This document shows positions 17,941-28,175 of a DNA stretch of 64,000 nt, in pieces. Position 1 is the stretch's first letter; the number at the start of each line of letters is the position of its first letter. The DNA lies in assembly GCA_020041925.1 (NCBI GenBank), contig CP083409.1; one strand, given 5' to 3'. Origin of the DNA: Faucicola osloensis_D (GTDB taxonomy: Bacteria > Pseudomonadota > Gammaproteobacteria > Pseudomonadales > Moraxellaceae). The translations under genes were made by a program, and so were the position numbers. The notes beneath the pieces were generated by a model that saw nothing but the letters and a program-made list of their open reading frames with translations, was not told where the DNA came from and ran no database searches.

Positions 17941-18011
17941 TTCCGTCTATTTCACGATTCATTGTTAGCGATAAATTTTGACAAGTATTATTATTCATAA
18001 CAGGTAACTTC

Positions 18012-20978
18012 ATGCCCGCAACTTCTCACGACTCTGCTTTAGATTTGACCCTACACCCTGCTTTTACCCTACGCGCTCATGAGCGCATCGATGCGCTATC
18101 GCTTGATGTGCTGGTGAGTGAACATAACGCCACTGGGTTGATTCATTATCACCTCGCCCACCCGAGTGATGAAAATGCCTTTATGATTGGCTTTCGCACC
18201 CAGCCGATGACCGACCGCGGTGAAGCGCATATTTTGGAGCATACCAGTCTATGTGGCTCTGAAAAATATCCCGTGCGCGACCCGTTTTTTAGCATGATTA
18301 AGCGCTCGCTCAATACTTTTATGAATGCGTTTACTGCGGCAGATTGGACGGCGTATCCGTTTGCCACCCAAAACCGTCAAGATTATTTTAACTTGTTGTC
18401 GGTGTATTTAGATGCGACATTTTTCCCAAGTTTAAATCCGCTTGATTTTGCCCAAGAAGGGATTCGCGTGGAGCTTGATGAAGACGGCAAACCCCAGTAT
18501 AAAGGCATTGTGTTTAATGAAATGAAAGGCGCGATGAGTGGCGAGATTGACCAGTTGTATCATACGCTGGCGCGTCATTTATTCCCCACAACCACTTATC
18601 ACTACAATTCTGGCGGTGAGCCTGCTGCCATTACCGAGCTGACTCACGCTGATTTGGTCAAGTTTCATCAAAGTCACTATCATCCAAGCAATGCGGTGGT
18701 GATGAGCTTTGGCAATATTCCTGTGGCAGAGACCCAAGCCCGTATCCATGAGGATGCATTGGCGGTGACAGGCAAAGCGTTTGCTAAAGGGCAAAAACAC
18801 GCCTCACGACTCGAAAAATCATTTACCGCGCCAATCAGTGTGACGGACACTTACAGTGTCGATACGGTGAAACCCAAACAAACCCATCACGTCATGGCAT
18901 GGTTATTACCATCGATTTTAGACGGTAAGCAGCGCCTGGCTATGCGATTACTTGAGGGCGTATTGGTTGAACATGCCGGTTCGCCGCTACGGGCGTATCT
19001 CGATAGCCATCCGCTGGCATCTGCCCCAACGCCGCTACTGGGCTTGGATGACAGCCATTATCAGATGGTGTTTTATGCGGGTGTCCGTGGCTCCGAGCCT
19101 GAGCATGGCGATGCTATTGAGCAAGGGATTTTGGACTTACTCAAACAAGTGGCAGACCAGCCTGTGGACAGTGAAGCGATTGAAACCATTTTGCACCAAA
19201 TCGAAATCGACCAACGTCATATCGGTGGCGATAGTATGCCATATGGTCTAAATTTGATGCTTGAAGGCTTTAGTACTGCTATCCACGACGGCGATCCCAT
19301 GCATGTGTGGGATATCGATGAAAACCTAAACTGGCTACGTGAACAAGTACAAAACCCTGATTTTATCGCCGATTTGATACGCAAATTTTTGCTCGACAAT
19401 CCGCATCGCGTGCGCTTGACACTCATCCCTGATGCCAGCAAATCTGAGCAACAAGCCAAGGATGAGCAAGCCAAACTTGACGCCATCGCAGCGTCACTCA
19501 CTGCTGACACCCGTAATGCGCTCATCGCCCAAGCCAAAGCCCTTGCCGAGCGCCAAGCTACGCCTGATGATGTGGATTTGCTACCCAAAGTGGGATTGGC
19601 GGATATTCCTGCCCAAATTCAATTTAAAACAGGTAAAAAGCGCGATATCACTTTAAGTGGTGTGCCAAGTACGTTATATGAATATGAAGCAGGCACCAAT
19701 GGTCTGTACTATTATCAAGTGATTATGCCCCTAGAGGGTCATGAAGCGCTTATCAATCACCCAGATTTACCAACCTATCTGAGCTTGATCAGCGAAGTGG
19801 GCACGCGCAAACACGATGCCTTGGCATTTCAAGCGCGGCAAGCACGCCATTCAAGCGGTGTGACTGTCAGAATCAGCCAGCGCACATCACCTGATAATCC
19901 CGAAAAAATGGATAGCTTTTTGGTGGTCGCTACCCGTTCATTGTCACGTAAATTTGAAGCAATTGAGCTGCTTAAAGAAGTACTCAACGACACTATTTTT
20001 ACCGAATATGCGCGGATGGAAGAGCTACTAACCCAAAAACAAATGGGCTGGCAATCGCGCCTTGCCAATGCAGGTCATGCGTATGCCATGCAAACAGCGA
20101 GCCGTAACACCAGTAAAATCGCCCGTCTTGAATATGTACGCGGTGGTTTGCCTGCATTAAATAGCCTAACTGAATTTTTGCAGCAAGCGGAGCAAGATAG
20201 CAGTGCGTGGCAAAAGCTGGGAGAGCGCTTAGCCAGTTTACATAGCTACATCAAAGCCCTACCAAAACAAGCGCTCATCATCGCCGAAGCAGAGATATTA
20301 CCGACGCTGCAACAAGCGATTAGCGAGAGCTGGCAAGCGCCTGTTGACGAGCCTACCGCTACTTTAATCGAATCGCCCATTACCACTGACGGTAGCGATA
20401 TCGCCTGGCTTGCGCAAACCAATGTATTTCATCATGCGCTTGTCTTTGACGCCGTGCCCACCAACCATCCCGATGCCCCTGCCTTGATGGTACTCTCAAG
20501 CGTACTACGCAACAACTATCTGCATCGTACCATTCGTGAGCAAGGCGGTGCGTATGGCGGCGGCGCGAGCTATGATAGCAATGCTTGCTCTTTCAAGTTT
20601 TATAGCTACCGTGACCCACGAGACCAAGCCACGTTTGATGACTTCTTGGGTAGTATTGATTGGTTACTCGCGCAAACCACAGGCGAAAAAACCGATGCCT
20701 GGATTGAAGAAGCGATTTTAGGATTGATGGCAGGTATGGATAAGCCCGCAAGTCCTGCGGGTGAAGCGGTCAAGGCGCTGTTTGCTGAGTTGCATGGTCG
20801 CGGCAAAGACTGGCAACAAGCGATGCGTGCCAAAATCTTGGCGGTCAGCCTTGATGACTTACAGCGGGTGACAACCACCTACCTCAAAGACAAGCCTTAC
20901 ACCCGCGCAAGCCTTGCGCCGTTTGATAAAGCTGAACTCATGCAAAACATGGGGTTTAAAGTGGAAAAGGTGATTTAA
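18012..20978 (+). CDS. M16C family zinc metallopeptidase (PreP/insulinase type)
   Basis: A 988-residue protease resembling presequence protease and eukaryotic Cym1, which degrade short unfolded peptides in a closed chamber. The inverted zinc motif HILEH is within GEAHILEHTSLCGSEKYP (about residues 73-90), followed by RDPFFSMIKRSLNTFMNAFT, characteristic of the M16C branch. The second ligand region GIVFNEMKGAMSG lies at about 168. The C-terminal half has the REQGGAYGGGASYDS loop typical of the inactive partner lobe. No signal peptide is seen, so it is probably cytoplasmic. Confidence 0.9.
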   Translation: MPATSHDSALDLTLHPAFTLRAHERIDALSLDVLVSEHNATGLIHYHLAHPSDENAFMIGFRTQPMTDRGEAHILEHTSLCGSEKYPVRDPFFSMIKRSLNTFMNAFTAADWTAYPFATQNRQDYFNLLSVYLDATFFPSLNPLDFAQEGIRVELDEDGKPQYKGIVFNEMKGAMSGEIDQLYHTLARHLFPTTTYHYNSGGEPAAITELTHADLVKFHQSHYHPSNAVVMSFGNIPVAETQARIHEDALAVTGKAFAKGQKHASRLEKSFTAPISVTDTYSVDTVKPKQTHHVMAWLLPSILDGKQRLAMRLLEGVLVEHAGSPLRAYLDSHPLASAPTPLLGLDDSHYQMVFYAGVRGSEPEHGDAIEQGILDLLKQVADQPVDSEAIETILHQIEIDQRHIGGDSMPYGLNLMLEGFSTAIHDGDPMHVWDIDENLNWLREQVQNPDFIADLIRKFLLDNPHRVRLTLIPDASKSEQQAKDEQAKLDAIAASLTADTRNALIAQAKALAERQATPDDVDLLPKVGLADIPAQIQFKTGKKRDITLSGVPSTLYEYEAGTNGLYYYQVIMPLEGHEALINHPDLPTYLSLISEVGTRKHDALAFQARQARHSSGVTVRISQRTSPDNPEKMDSFLVVATRSLSRKFEAIELLKEVLNDTIFTEYARMEELLTQKQMGWQSRLANAGHAYAMQTASRNTSKIARLEYVRGGLPALNSLTEFLQQAEQDSSAWQKLGERLASLHSYIKALPKQALIIAEAEILPTLQQAISESWQAPVDEPTATLIESPITTDGSDIAWLAQTNVFHHALVFDAVPTNHPDAPALMVLSSVLRNNYLHRTIREQGGAYGGGASYDSNACSFKFYSYRDPRDQATFDDFLGSIDWLLAQTTGEKTDAWIEEAILGLMAGMDKPASPAGEAVKALFAELHGRGKDWQQAMRAKILAVSLDDLQRVTTTYLKDKPYTRASLAPFDKAELMQNMGFKVEKVI

Positions 20979-21018
20979 TAATTTAAGTAGTGATACCATG
21001 TTAAATGATAATATCGTT

Positions 21019-21100
21019 GTTGGTCGGGTTAGTCAGTCTTTTATGGCGTAACCCGACAACTTCAAGGGTGACAGTCGTGTCATGCTGTCGCTAACACGAC
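21019..21100. repeat. Paired palindromic (REP-like) intergenic element
   Basis: Two hairpins stand side by side between the M16C gene and the convergent 21172-21708 gene. The first has arms GTTG-g-TCGGGTTA (21019-21031) and TAACCCGA-CAAC (21049-21060). The second has GTCGTGT (21074-21080) and ACACGAC (21094-21100). Neither has a T-run. The arms look like diverged copies of one another, as in REP or MITE remnants. Confidence 0.5.
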
Positions 21101-21171
21101 CTACAACTATATATTTAATTTTGTTTTATTACTTAATTATGGACAATTAGGCTAGGTAATTCTCGCCTAGT

Positions 21172-21708
21172 TTACTTTATATACACTCGATTAAATTCAT
21201 CAATCAAAACAGGCAATGCTTGTTGGTAATAATGTAACCAAGCCTGTTTAGCAGTGCTACCCCCATAATTGTTAATAAAACCATCACATAGCGATTTTTC
21301 AATTAACGGTTCATTGATAAAATTTTCGTCAAGGCGATTAACTGCGGTAATGACTTCAAGTGTAGCCAATGCCTTTTTATCCAATTTTTCAAAATTATCT
21401 TGCCATTGATGCGTTTGAGCCAAATCGCTTTGTATCGTTGGAAAAATTGCTAATAAATTATCTTTTACAAACTGAACTTTATCAGCATAATCAGATGAAA
21501 TTTTAGAGCAGCGGTGATAAAAATAGCCTGTGGCAGATACCGCAAAATTGGATAAAATAATTTGTTGGTCTAAAGAAGCAACTTGTGATTTATCAATCGG
21601 TTTTTCAAAATATGAATTGACAAGAATTTTTTCAATGTCAGAATTTTTTGTCTCTGCATGACATGTCAAACCCATAAACAACATAAGTGCTAATATTAAT
21701 TTTTTCAT
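21172..21708 (-). CDS. Exported protein of unknown function
   Basis: The protein has 178 residues from the ATG at 21708, which directly opens a signal peptide (MKKLILALMLFMGLTCHA, cleavage after CHA). In-frame starts at 21717 and 21720 would add a few residues. The mature protein is mostly helical, with two cysteines (HRCSKISS and KSLCDGF) and no motif I recognise. It is A+T-rich relative to neighbours. It follows the FAAH-family gene by 18 bp or less, so it may be cotranscribed with it. Confidence 0.7.
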   Translation of the reverse strand: MKKLILALMLFMGLTCHAETKNSDIEKILVNSYFEKPIDKSQVASLDQQIILSNFAVSATGYFYHRCSKISSDYADKVQFVKDNLLAIFPTIQSDLAQTHQWQDNFEKLDKKALATLEVITAVNRLDENFINEPLIEKSLCDGFINNYGGSTAKQAWLHYYQQALPVLIDEFNRVYIK

Positions 21709-21726
21709 GATTAACATCACTTAATT

Positions 21727-22431
21727 CTAAACCACCACCAATTCAATTTTACCCAGTCCGTCAATTTGCGCCAGTATGGTATCGCCTTTGACCACAGCAC
21801 CTACGCCCGCTGGCGTCCCTGTAAAAATCAAATCCCCTGCTTTGAGTTCAAAAAACTCGGATAAATTGGCAATGGTCTCTGCCACATTCCAGATTAACTG
21901 ATTGATATTGCCTTGTTGTTTGGGCTCGCCATTCACCGCCAGTGAAATATTTGCTTGTTGTATCTCAGCAACGCTAGCAACAGGATAAATTTCGCCAATG
22001 GGTGCCGAATAGTCAAACGCCTTGCCAATCTCCCAAGGGCGACCCGATTTTTTCATTTCGTTTTGCAAGTCGCGGCGCGTCATGTCGAGCCCCACGGCAT
22101 AGCCAAAAATCAGCTCATGTGCCTGTGCTACACTCACATTAGCACCCGCTTTGCCAATCGCAACCACCAACTCTACTTCATAATGTAGCGCTTGCGTTTT
22201 AGTCGGATAAGGCAATTGGGCAACGCTATCGGGTCGAACCGCAATAATCGACTCGCTGTCACCGGCCTTACAAAAGAAAAATGGCGGCTCACGGTCTGGG
22301 TCACTGCCCATTTCTCGGGCGTGGTCGGCATAGTTGCGCCCCACGCAATACACGCGGCGGACAGGAAAGGTTTGCTCGGATTGATGGATAGGCAGTGCCA
22401 CCACTTGGCTGGGTGGAAAAATCGTATTCAT
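21727..22431 (-). CDS. Fumarylacetoacetate hydrolase family protein
   Basis: A 234-residue protein of the FAAH fold, which hydrolyses or decarboxylates 2-oxo acids such as acylpyruvates. Motifs: VYCVGRNYADHAREMG near the start, the metal ligands in HYEVELVVAIG (two Glu) and AVGLDMTRRDLQ (Asp), then GRPWEIGKAFDYSAPIG and FTGTPAGVGAV near the C-terminus. Size and motifs fit the YcgM/FAHD1-like branch (acylpyruvase or oxaloacetate decarboxylase). Its start overlaps the stop of the upstream exonuclease gene by four bases. Confidence 0.88.
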   Translation of the reverse strand: MNTIFPPSQVVALPIHQSEQTFPVRRVYCVGRNYADHAREMGSDPDREPPFFFCKAGDSESIIAVRPDSVAQLPYPTKTQALHYEVELVVAIGKAGANVSVAQAHELIFGYAVGLDMTRRDLQNEMKKSGRPWEIGKAFDYSAPIGEIYPVASVAEIQQANISLAVNGEPKQQGNINQLIWNVAETIANLSEFFELKAGDLIFTGTPAGVGAVVKGDTILAQIDGLGKIELVVV

Positions 22432-23306
22432 GGTGATTCTACTTGGTTGGTTGGGGTATCAGATGGCGGCTGGGTGATGGCAATATCAGTGACATGAGTG
22501 ACATGTTTGTCATCTGCTAAATTGCTAGCAGGTTGCCACGCTTGCAAAAACTTATCATGGCGCAGGCTATTGTCTTGATTGGTGAACGATTGCAGATAGT
22601 CTCGGGTGGTGGATTCCCATTGCTCACTTTGCTCAGCGGTAAATTGTCCCGTCAATCTTTGGTAGCGCAAAAAAATTAGCCAAGTATTGAGCACATCACT
22701 TTCACAATAGGTGGTGAGCTTATCCCATGCTTCTGCTTGCACCATCGGCACCACATCATAGCCGTCCAACGCTTGCTTGCCTGCAAAGCCGCATAGGGAT
22801 GCCACGACATCGAGTTTTTGCGATGTGCTATTCATGGCAAGTTTTACCATCAAATCGGTATGACGGTCATGATACCGGTTGATATAGTTGTTGTATCTCA
22901 TCTCACCGGTTTGGCTAAACAGCTTGGGCGCGGTTAGACCATGCTGTAACGCCCGATACACCATGACGGGTATATCAAAGCCCTTGCCATTCCAGCTCAC
23001 CAACAACGGATTTTTTTCGATGGCATTAAAGAAGGTTTGAATCATTTGCGCTTCGCTATGGTCAGCCAGCGACAGCGATTTTAGGGTCATTTTGCCGCCC
23101 GCCACCCACAACACCGAAAGACAAGCGATTTGGTGCAAAGGCAGCGGCATAAAAGGATGCCCAACATCTTGCTCACGCAGTGCCATAAGCTTGGTCATGG
23201 CATCGTTATCCGATAACTCAGCCAACTCAGGGTATAGCCGCTTGCCTGTGGCAACATCGGGTATGGTTTCGATATCAAATACTAAAATCGGCGCTGGCGT
23301 AGCCAT
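22428..23306 (-). CDS. Predicted 3'-5' exonuclease, PolB-like DEDDy family
   Basis: The protein has 292 residues. The DEDD nuclease motifs are visible: VFDIETIPD (Exo I, about residues 9-17), LLVSWNGKGFDIPVM (Exo II, about 100-114) and TTYCESDVLNTWLI (Exo III). This matches the predicted PolB-like 3'-5' exonuclease family (COG3298). The target and process are unknown. The C-terminal 60 residues are low-complexity and Gln/Asp/Thr-rich. Translationally coupled to the FAAH-family gene by an ATGA overlap. Confidence 0.85.
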   Translation of the reverse strand: MATPAPILVFDIETIPDVATGKRLYPELAELSDNDAMTKLMALREQDVGHPFMPLPLHQIACLSVLWVAGGKMTLKSLSLADHSEAQMIQTFFNAIEKNPLLVSWNGKGFDIPVMVYRALQHGLTAPKLFSQTGEMRYNNYINRYHDRHTDLMVKLAMNSTSQKLDVVASLCGFAGKQALDGYDVVPMVQAEAWDKLTTYCESDVLNTWLIFLRYQRLTGQFTAEQSEQWESTTRDYLQSFTNQDNSLRHDKFLQAWQPASNLADDKHVTHVTDIAITQPPSDTPTNQVESP

Positions 23307-23345
23307 AATACTTCCTTGTTAGTTTCTGCTTTAGGTTATTGGGTA

Positions 23346-24269
23346 TTAAGCGTCATCTTTAACACCAAACAACCCTGTTGATAGATAACGATCGCCACGG
23401 TCACAGACGATAAAGGCAATCACCGCATCCGGGTGTTCTTTAGCGATTTGGTACGCTGCCCACGCCGCACCACCTGATGATACCCCCGCAAAAATCCCTT
23501 CTTCGCGGGCAAGCTTACGCATAAACACTTCCGCATCGTGCTGTTCGATGTCTATCACCCTATCCACCAAACTTGGCTCAAAAATCTTTGGCAAATAGGC
23601 GGCTGGCCATCGGCGAATCCCGGCGATATTAGCGCCTTCAGCGGGCTGTAAACCGATAATTTGCACGTTTGGGTTTTGTTCTTTTAGGTATTTGGATACG
23701 CCCATGATGGTGCCTGTGGTCCCCATTGAGCTAATAAAGTGGGTAATCGTGCCATTCGTTTGCTGCCAAATCTCAGGGCCTGTGGTCAGATAATGCGCTT
23801 GTTTGTTGTCAGGGTTGTTAAACTGGTCAAGTACGATGCCTTTGCCTTCTGCCTGCATTTGCTGGGCAAGGTCGCGTGCCGACTCCATGTTATCGACTTC
23901 AATCAATGTCGCCCCATACGCTGCCATCGCGTCTTTACGCTCTTGGGTAGAGTTGCTAGGCATAATCAGCGTCATGGCATAGCCGCGCATTGCTGCGACC
24001 ATGGCAAGGGCGATGCCTGTATTGCCACTGGTGGCCTCAATGATGGTGTCGCCTGGCTTGATAGTGCCACGCAGTTCCGCTTGATAAAACATATTGTAGG
24101 CAGGGCGGTCTTTCACTGAGCCCGCTGGATTGTTGCCTTCAAGTTTGGCAAGCAGGGTGGCTGTGCCTTGGTCGGTTTGCGGTGCAAATCGCGCCAGCTT
24201 GACCAGTGGCGTATGTCCAATGCAGTCATTGAGCGTGCTGGTTTCAGTGATGAAATTATTGTGGGTCAT
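23346..24269 (-). CDS. cysM: Cysteine synthase B (O-acetylserine sulfhydrylase)
   Basis: A 307-residue PLP enzyme that makes cysteine from O-acetylserine and sulfide or thiosulfate. The PLP Lys lies in EGNNPAGSVKDRPAYNM (about residues 44-60); the substrate loop is EATSGNTGIALAMVAAMRGY, with the phosphate-binding GTTGTIMG. The short C-terminus (ending FGVKDDA) and the RPAYNM sequence fit CysM rather than CysK. An AAGG ribosome-binding site precedes the ATG by about eight bases. Confidence 0.93.
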   Translation of the reverse strand: MTHNNFITETSTLNDCIGHTPLVKLARFAPQTDQGTATLLAKLEGNNPAGSVKDRPAYNMFYQAELRGTIKPGDTIIEATSGNTGIALAMVAAMRGYAMTLIMPSNSTQERKDAMAAYGATLIEVDNMESARDLAQQMQAEGKGIVLDQFNNPDNKQAHYLTTGPEIWQQTNGTITHFISSMGTTGTIMGVSKYLKEQNPNVQIIGLQPAEGANIAGIRRWPAAYLPKIFEPSLVDRVIDIEQHDAEVFMRKLAREEGIFAGVSSGGAAWAAYQIAKEHPDAVIAFIVCDRGDRYLSTGLFGVKDDA

Positions 24270-24647
24270 AAGACAACCTTAGTTTTTGGCCATGAACTTT
24301 TGATAATACGAGTTTTGAGTAGACGCATTTAGTCTAGCTTATAGATTAGCTAGCGTTAATTAGTTTTTTTAACAGTAAATTTTTTAGATTGCGCGCGTAG
24401 TTTAGCAAAATTCGTATCACCCGTCAGTTGCGAATCATGATTATTGTGCAAGTCATTTTTCCACCGCTACCCCATCTGATTTTATCTCTATTTTTTGCTA
24501 GGGTATAGACTTGTCAAAAATTTACTTGCGACAAAAACCCTAGCTATACAAGCAAAATTGGCTAAAATCCTATAAAATAAAACGCTATACCCCAAAACCC
24601 TGATAAAAAATCTGATGCCTAAATTAGGCTGATGCAAGGCTAGCAAT
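24270..24647. other. Intergenic region between divergent cysM and barA-like genes
   Basis: 378 bp, A+T-rich. It must carry the divergent promoters of both genes, but I see no convincing -35/-10 pair, repeat or hairpin. Confidence 0.4.
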
Positions 24648-27600
24648 GTGAGCAAACGATTTCACTTGGATTTTTCCACCGCTTATGGACAGTTGATACT
24701 GTTGGTGTTTTTGCCGATTAGCGCACTCGCGTTGACGGGTGGTTTTCTGGTGTTATCGGATACTAGCCGTGCTGCGCGTACTATTCAGCAATCAACCGCC
24801 GATAATTTGCTAGTGACTTTACAGCCAGTCGCCGCTTCCATGCAGACGAATCTGATTAAAATCAACCAAGCGCTATCTACAACTACCACTCAGCCTAATA
24901 GCGATAATGGTTCAAATAAAGATGGCTTAAATAAAGATAACTTAAACAAACACATTGCAAATAAAGCTGAGCTATCGCCCAAAGAATTGGCGACACTGCA
25001 AGCCAATGTGAAATTTGCCCTACAAAATGCCATCAACGACAAACACTTGCAAGGCGTGGCGATTGTCAACGAACAAAGCAAAGTGTTGGTCAGTTTTGGT
25101 GATTTATCACAACAGCCCAATCCGCGCTTGTTGCCTTTTTTGGGACGACACCTTGAATCGCAAAGCAATACGCAGCAAACTTATTTGCTGACGCAGCTCA
25201 ACACCCAATCCAACAGCCTGTTTAATAGCAAGGGTAGTAGTTTATTTGGTCGAAAATTGGTACTCAGCCCGCCCGCCAATGCGACTGCCCCACTACCGAC
25301 CTTGTGGCTTATTGTCAATATTGATAATGAGCCGCTACAAGTCGCTCGCTATCAAGTGATGTTAGCGTTAGCGATTACCGGACTCTTTACTATTTTGCTG
25401 CTGCTATTGACCACCCACATATATGCTAGACGCTGGATTGCGCCGATTTATGAGATGCGGTTACATTTGCAGCGCACCAACGCCAACAACCTGTATAAAC
25501 CGATGACCATCAACGCCAGCGGTGAAATCAACCAACTGCAACAGGATTTGGTCAAGACCTTAAGACGTCTGCATAAAAGTTTCCAAGAACTCAAAAATCA
25601 CGCCGAACAGACCGAAGATGATTTGCGATTGGCTTTTGATGAGATGGAAATGCAAAACATCTCAATTCGTAATGCGCGTGATGCCGCGGTTTCAGCCAGT
25701 CAAACCAAATCGGCATTTTTAGCCAATATCAGTCATGAATTACGCACCCCTCTTAACAGTATTGATGGCTTTATCAACCTATTATCCCGTCATGGCGGCT
25801 TAAATGCCGAGCAAGACTTGTACGTGCAAACGATTCGTAAGTCTTCAGCGCACCTATTAGCACTGGTCAATGACGTGCTTGATTTTTCTAAGATTGAAGC
25901 TGGTAAATTGGTACTAGATAGTCATGAATTTGACCTGTATGCCAGTATCTACGATGTGGTGGATATGCTATCGCCACTGGCGGCAGAGAAAGACTTGCGC
26001 CTGGCGGTGTTCTTCTATGACGATGTGCCGCATTATCTGGTGGGGGATGCGTTACGTACCAAGCAAGTGTTGACCAATCTTGTTAACAACGCCATCAAAT
26101 TTACCGATGATGGCGAGGTCATTGTGCGGGTCAGTCTGGATGATGACATCGATGATTTAATTCATATCAGTGTCCAAGACACAGGGCGCGGGATTTCGCC
26201 TGAGCATCAAAAAGTGCTGTTCCAAAGTTTTTCGCAAGGCGATCCTTCGATTACTCGCCAGTACGGCGGTACGGGGCTAGGGTTGGTGATTTCAAAACAG
26301 CTTACCTATCTGATGGGCGGCAATATTGGTTTTTATGACAACGCCACTGAGCAAGCGGGTGATGCGAGCCAATCGCACAAAATCAAAGGCACGACATTTT
26401 GGTTTACTTTGCCGATGAGCATCAGTAACCAAGAGCAGCAGCGCCTGCTTATCCATGACCCCATTTGGCAGTTACCAGCCATAATCGCGCCAAAAACTGA
26501 TGCCGGTTATGTGGCGGCTGATGCTATCGCTGCGGTAAATATTTTGGTTTGGATTGACCATCCTGCAAGCTTACAAGTGTTAAAAGGCTCGCTGCGTGAA
26601 TTGCCGATTGCCATTACTACCGCAAGTACGCTAGCCAGCCTACTTGAATCGCTCAAAGAAACAGGCAATCATTGGGATTGGGTCATCGTGGACAATGGCA
26701 CCACTGAGGATACCACGTCGCTGCTCAAACAAGTACGCTTACATTATGCTGGTAAGTTGCTACTATTTGGCTATCAAGTCAATCTTGAGCCAGAATTGTT
26801 GTCGCGTTACCAAGCACAAGCCTTGTATCAGCCGCTCGATCGTCGCCAACTTTATCAGCTGCTCGATAGCAATTCTGCCAGCAGCCAAGAGCCCACACTG
26901 CCGCAGTGGCATGGCTTTACTGTGCTTGCCGTGGATGACCATCTGCCCAATTTGTTGGTACTAGAAGCGTTATTGGCTGAACTAAGTATTAATGTGGTGA
27001 CGGTCAATAGTGGGTTTGACGCCATTGAATACATCACCACCCACCAGTCACAAAGCGATACTGCCGTGGATTTGATTTTTATGGACATTCAAATGCCAAG
27101 AATGTCAGGCAGTGAAGCCGCCATCCAAATCCGTAAGGTTGAAACGCAAGCAGGACATAAACATATTCCGATTATTGCCCTGACCGCACATAGTCTATCG
27201 GATGAACGCGATAAATTATTGGCATCTGGGATTGATGACTATGTGGGCAAGCCAATCAGCCAAGCCCAGTTATTGCAAATCCTGCAACGCTGGTTGGGTA
27301 AACACAGCACGTCTGTATCCGCTGATGTGACTTTTGACTCAACCGCTGATGTGGCTTCTGACAAATCTGCTATCAACTCAACCATCTCGGCGCGGTCGAT
27401 AGCGTCTGGGGCAAATCACCCGCGTACTGCACCTGCAACCCTCAAAGAGAGTGCCGTATTTGCTCATACGCCATTAGCCGCCTCAGCGACTGCCACCGAT
27501 GACAACGCTAATCTACCAAGCCTACCATCGGTCAGCAGTCAGCATAGCGCTGAGTCACTAGCAAGTCTTGCTGTCATTGATTGGGATGATGCGGTGATGC

Positions 27601-27974
27601 GGGTAGCAGGTAAGCCTGATTTGGCAGCCAACTTGATTACCCTACTGATTGAGTCGATTGAGCAGGAAAAAAGTGACTTGCAGCAGGCTTGGCAGCGCCA
27701 CGACAGACAAGCCTTGTCCCACGTCGCGCATCGCATTTTAGGGGCGAGTCGTTATACGGGCGTACCACAGCTCCGCCAAGCCAGTCAAAATCTTGAAGAC
27801 AAGTGCTTACTCAATATCAACAATAGCTCGCCTGCGCAATTTGCCATTTTGGCGCCTTATTATGAGCAAATGCTACAAGCGCTCGATAACTTGGCACAGG
27901 CAGATTTGAGCCAATTCCCTGCACTCAAATATGCCCAGCTCAAAGAAAACGACATGACTTGGAAGATGATTTAA
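24648..27974 (+). CDS. BarA/GacS-type hybrid sensor histidine kinase
   Basis: A 1108-residue membrane kinase. The GTG start at 24648 follows AAGG by eight bases. Order: transmembrane helix (about 12-35), a periplasmic sensor region with a low-complexity Asn/Lys stretch (near 85-105), second helix (about 238-262), HAMP, HisKA with phospho-acceptor His363 in SHELRTPLNSI, HATPase_c (NLVNNAIKFTDDGE, DTGRGIS, GGTGLGLVISKQL), receiver with phospho-acceptor Asp813 in IFMDIQMPRMSG, and HPt with His1028 in HVAHRILGASRYTGVPQL. The HPt sequence is of the BarA/GacS kind. No uvrY/gacA partner is nearby. It probably feeds the Csr/Rsm global network, which is inferred from family. Confidence 0.92.
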   Translation: MSKRFHLDFSTAYGQLILLVFLPISALALTGGFLVLSDTSRAARTIQQSTADNLLVTLQPVAASMQTNLIKINQALSTTTTQPNSDNGSNKDGLNKDNLNKHIANKAELSPKELATLQANVKFALQNAINDKHLQGVAIVNEQSKVLVSFGDLSQQPNPRLLPFLGRHLESQSNTQQTYLLTQLNTQSNSLFNSKGSSLFGRKLVLSPPANATAPLPTLWLIVNIDNEPLQVARYQVMLALAITGLFTILLLLLTTHIYARRWIAPIYEMRLHLQRTNANNLYKPMTINASGEINQLQQDLVKTLRRLHKSFQELKNHAEQTEDDLRLAFDEMEMQNISIRNARDAAVSASQTKSAFLANISHELRTPLNSIDGFINLLSRHGGLNAEQDLYVQTIRKSSAHLLALVNDVLDFSKIEAGKLVLDSHEFDLYASIYDVVDMLSPLAAEKDLRLAVFFYDDVPHYLVGDALRTKQVLTNLVNNAIKFTDDGEVIVRVSLDDDIDDLIHISVQDTGRGISPEHQKVLFQSFSQGDPSITRQYGGTGLGLVISKQLTYLMGGNIGFYDNATEQAGDASQSHKIKGTTFWFTLPMSISNQEQQRLLIHDPIWQLPAIIAPKTDAGYVAADAIAAVNILVWIDHPASLQVLKGSLRELPIAITTASTLASLLESLKETGNHWDWVIVDNGTTEDTTSLLKQVRLHYAGKLLLFGYQVNLEPELLSRYQAQALYQPLDRRQLYQLLDSNSASSQEPTLPQWHGFTVLAVDDHLPNLLVLEALLAELSINVVTVNSGFDAIEYITTHQSQSDTAVDLIFMDIQMPRMSGSEAAIQIRKVETQAGHKHIPIIALTAHSLSDERDKLLASGIDDYVGKPISQAQLLQILQRWLGKHSTSVSADVTFDSTADVASDKSAINSTISARSIASGANHPRTAPATLKESAVFAHTPLAASATATDDNANLPSLPSVSSQHSAESLASLAVIDWDDAVMRVAGKPDLAANLITLLIESIEQEKSDLQQAWQRHDRQALSHVAHRILGASRYTGVPQLRQASQNLEDKCLLNINNSSPAQFAILAPYYEQMLQALDNLAQADLSQFPALKYAQLKENDMTWKMI

Positions 27975-28175
27975 TGCCCATCACCACAATGCCGCCTAGG
28001 TTTGGTATACTTGCCATTTCACGTTACCTTTCTTAAACGTATCGTCCGATATCGCCTCTTGTGCCCAATCAACAAAATCAGTAAAGTGAGATTAATGGTT
28101 GCAAATCATTGGCAATCATTGCGTTCTCGCAACATTTTTTAAGTTTATTGGGACAGTTAAATTTTAAGGATGCGT

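Noticed and set aside
21019..21100. Rho-independent terminator of the M16C gene
   Set aside because: Neither hairpin is followed by a T-run, and the loop of the first is long.
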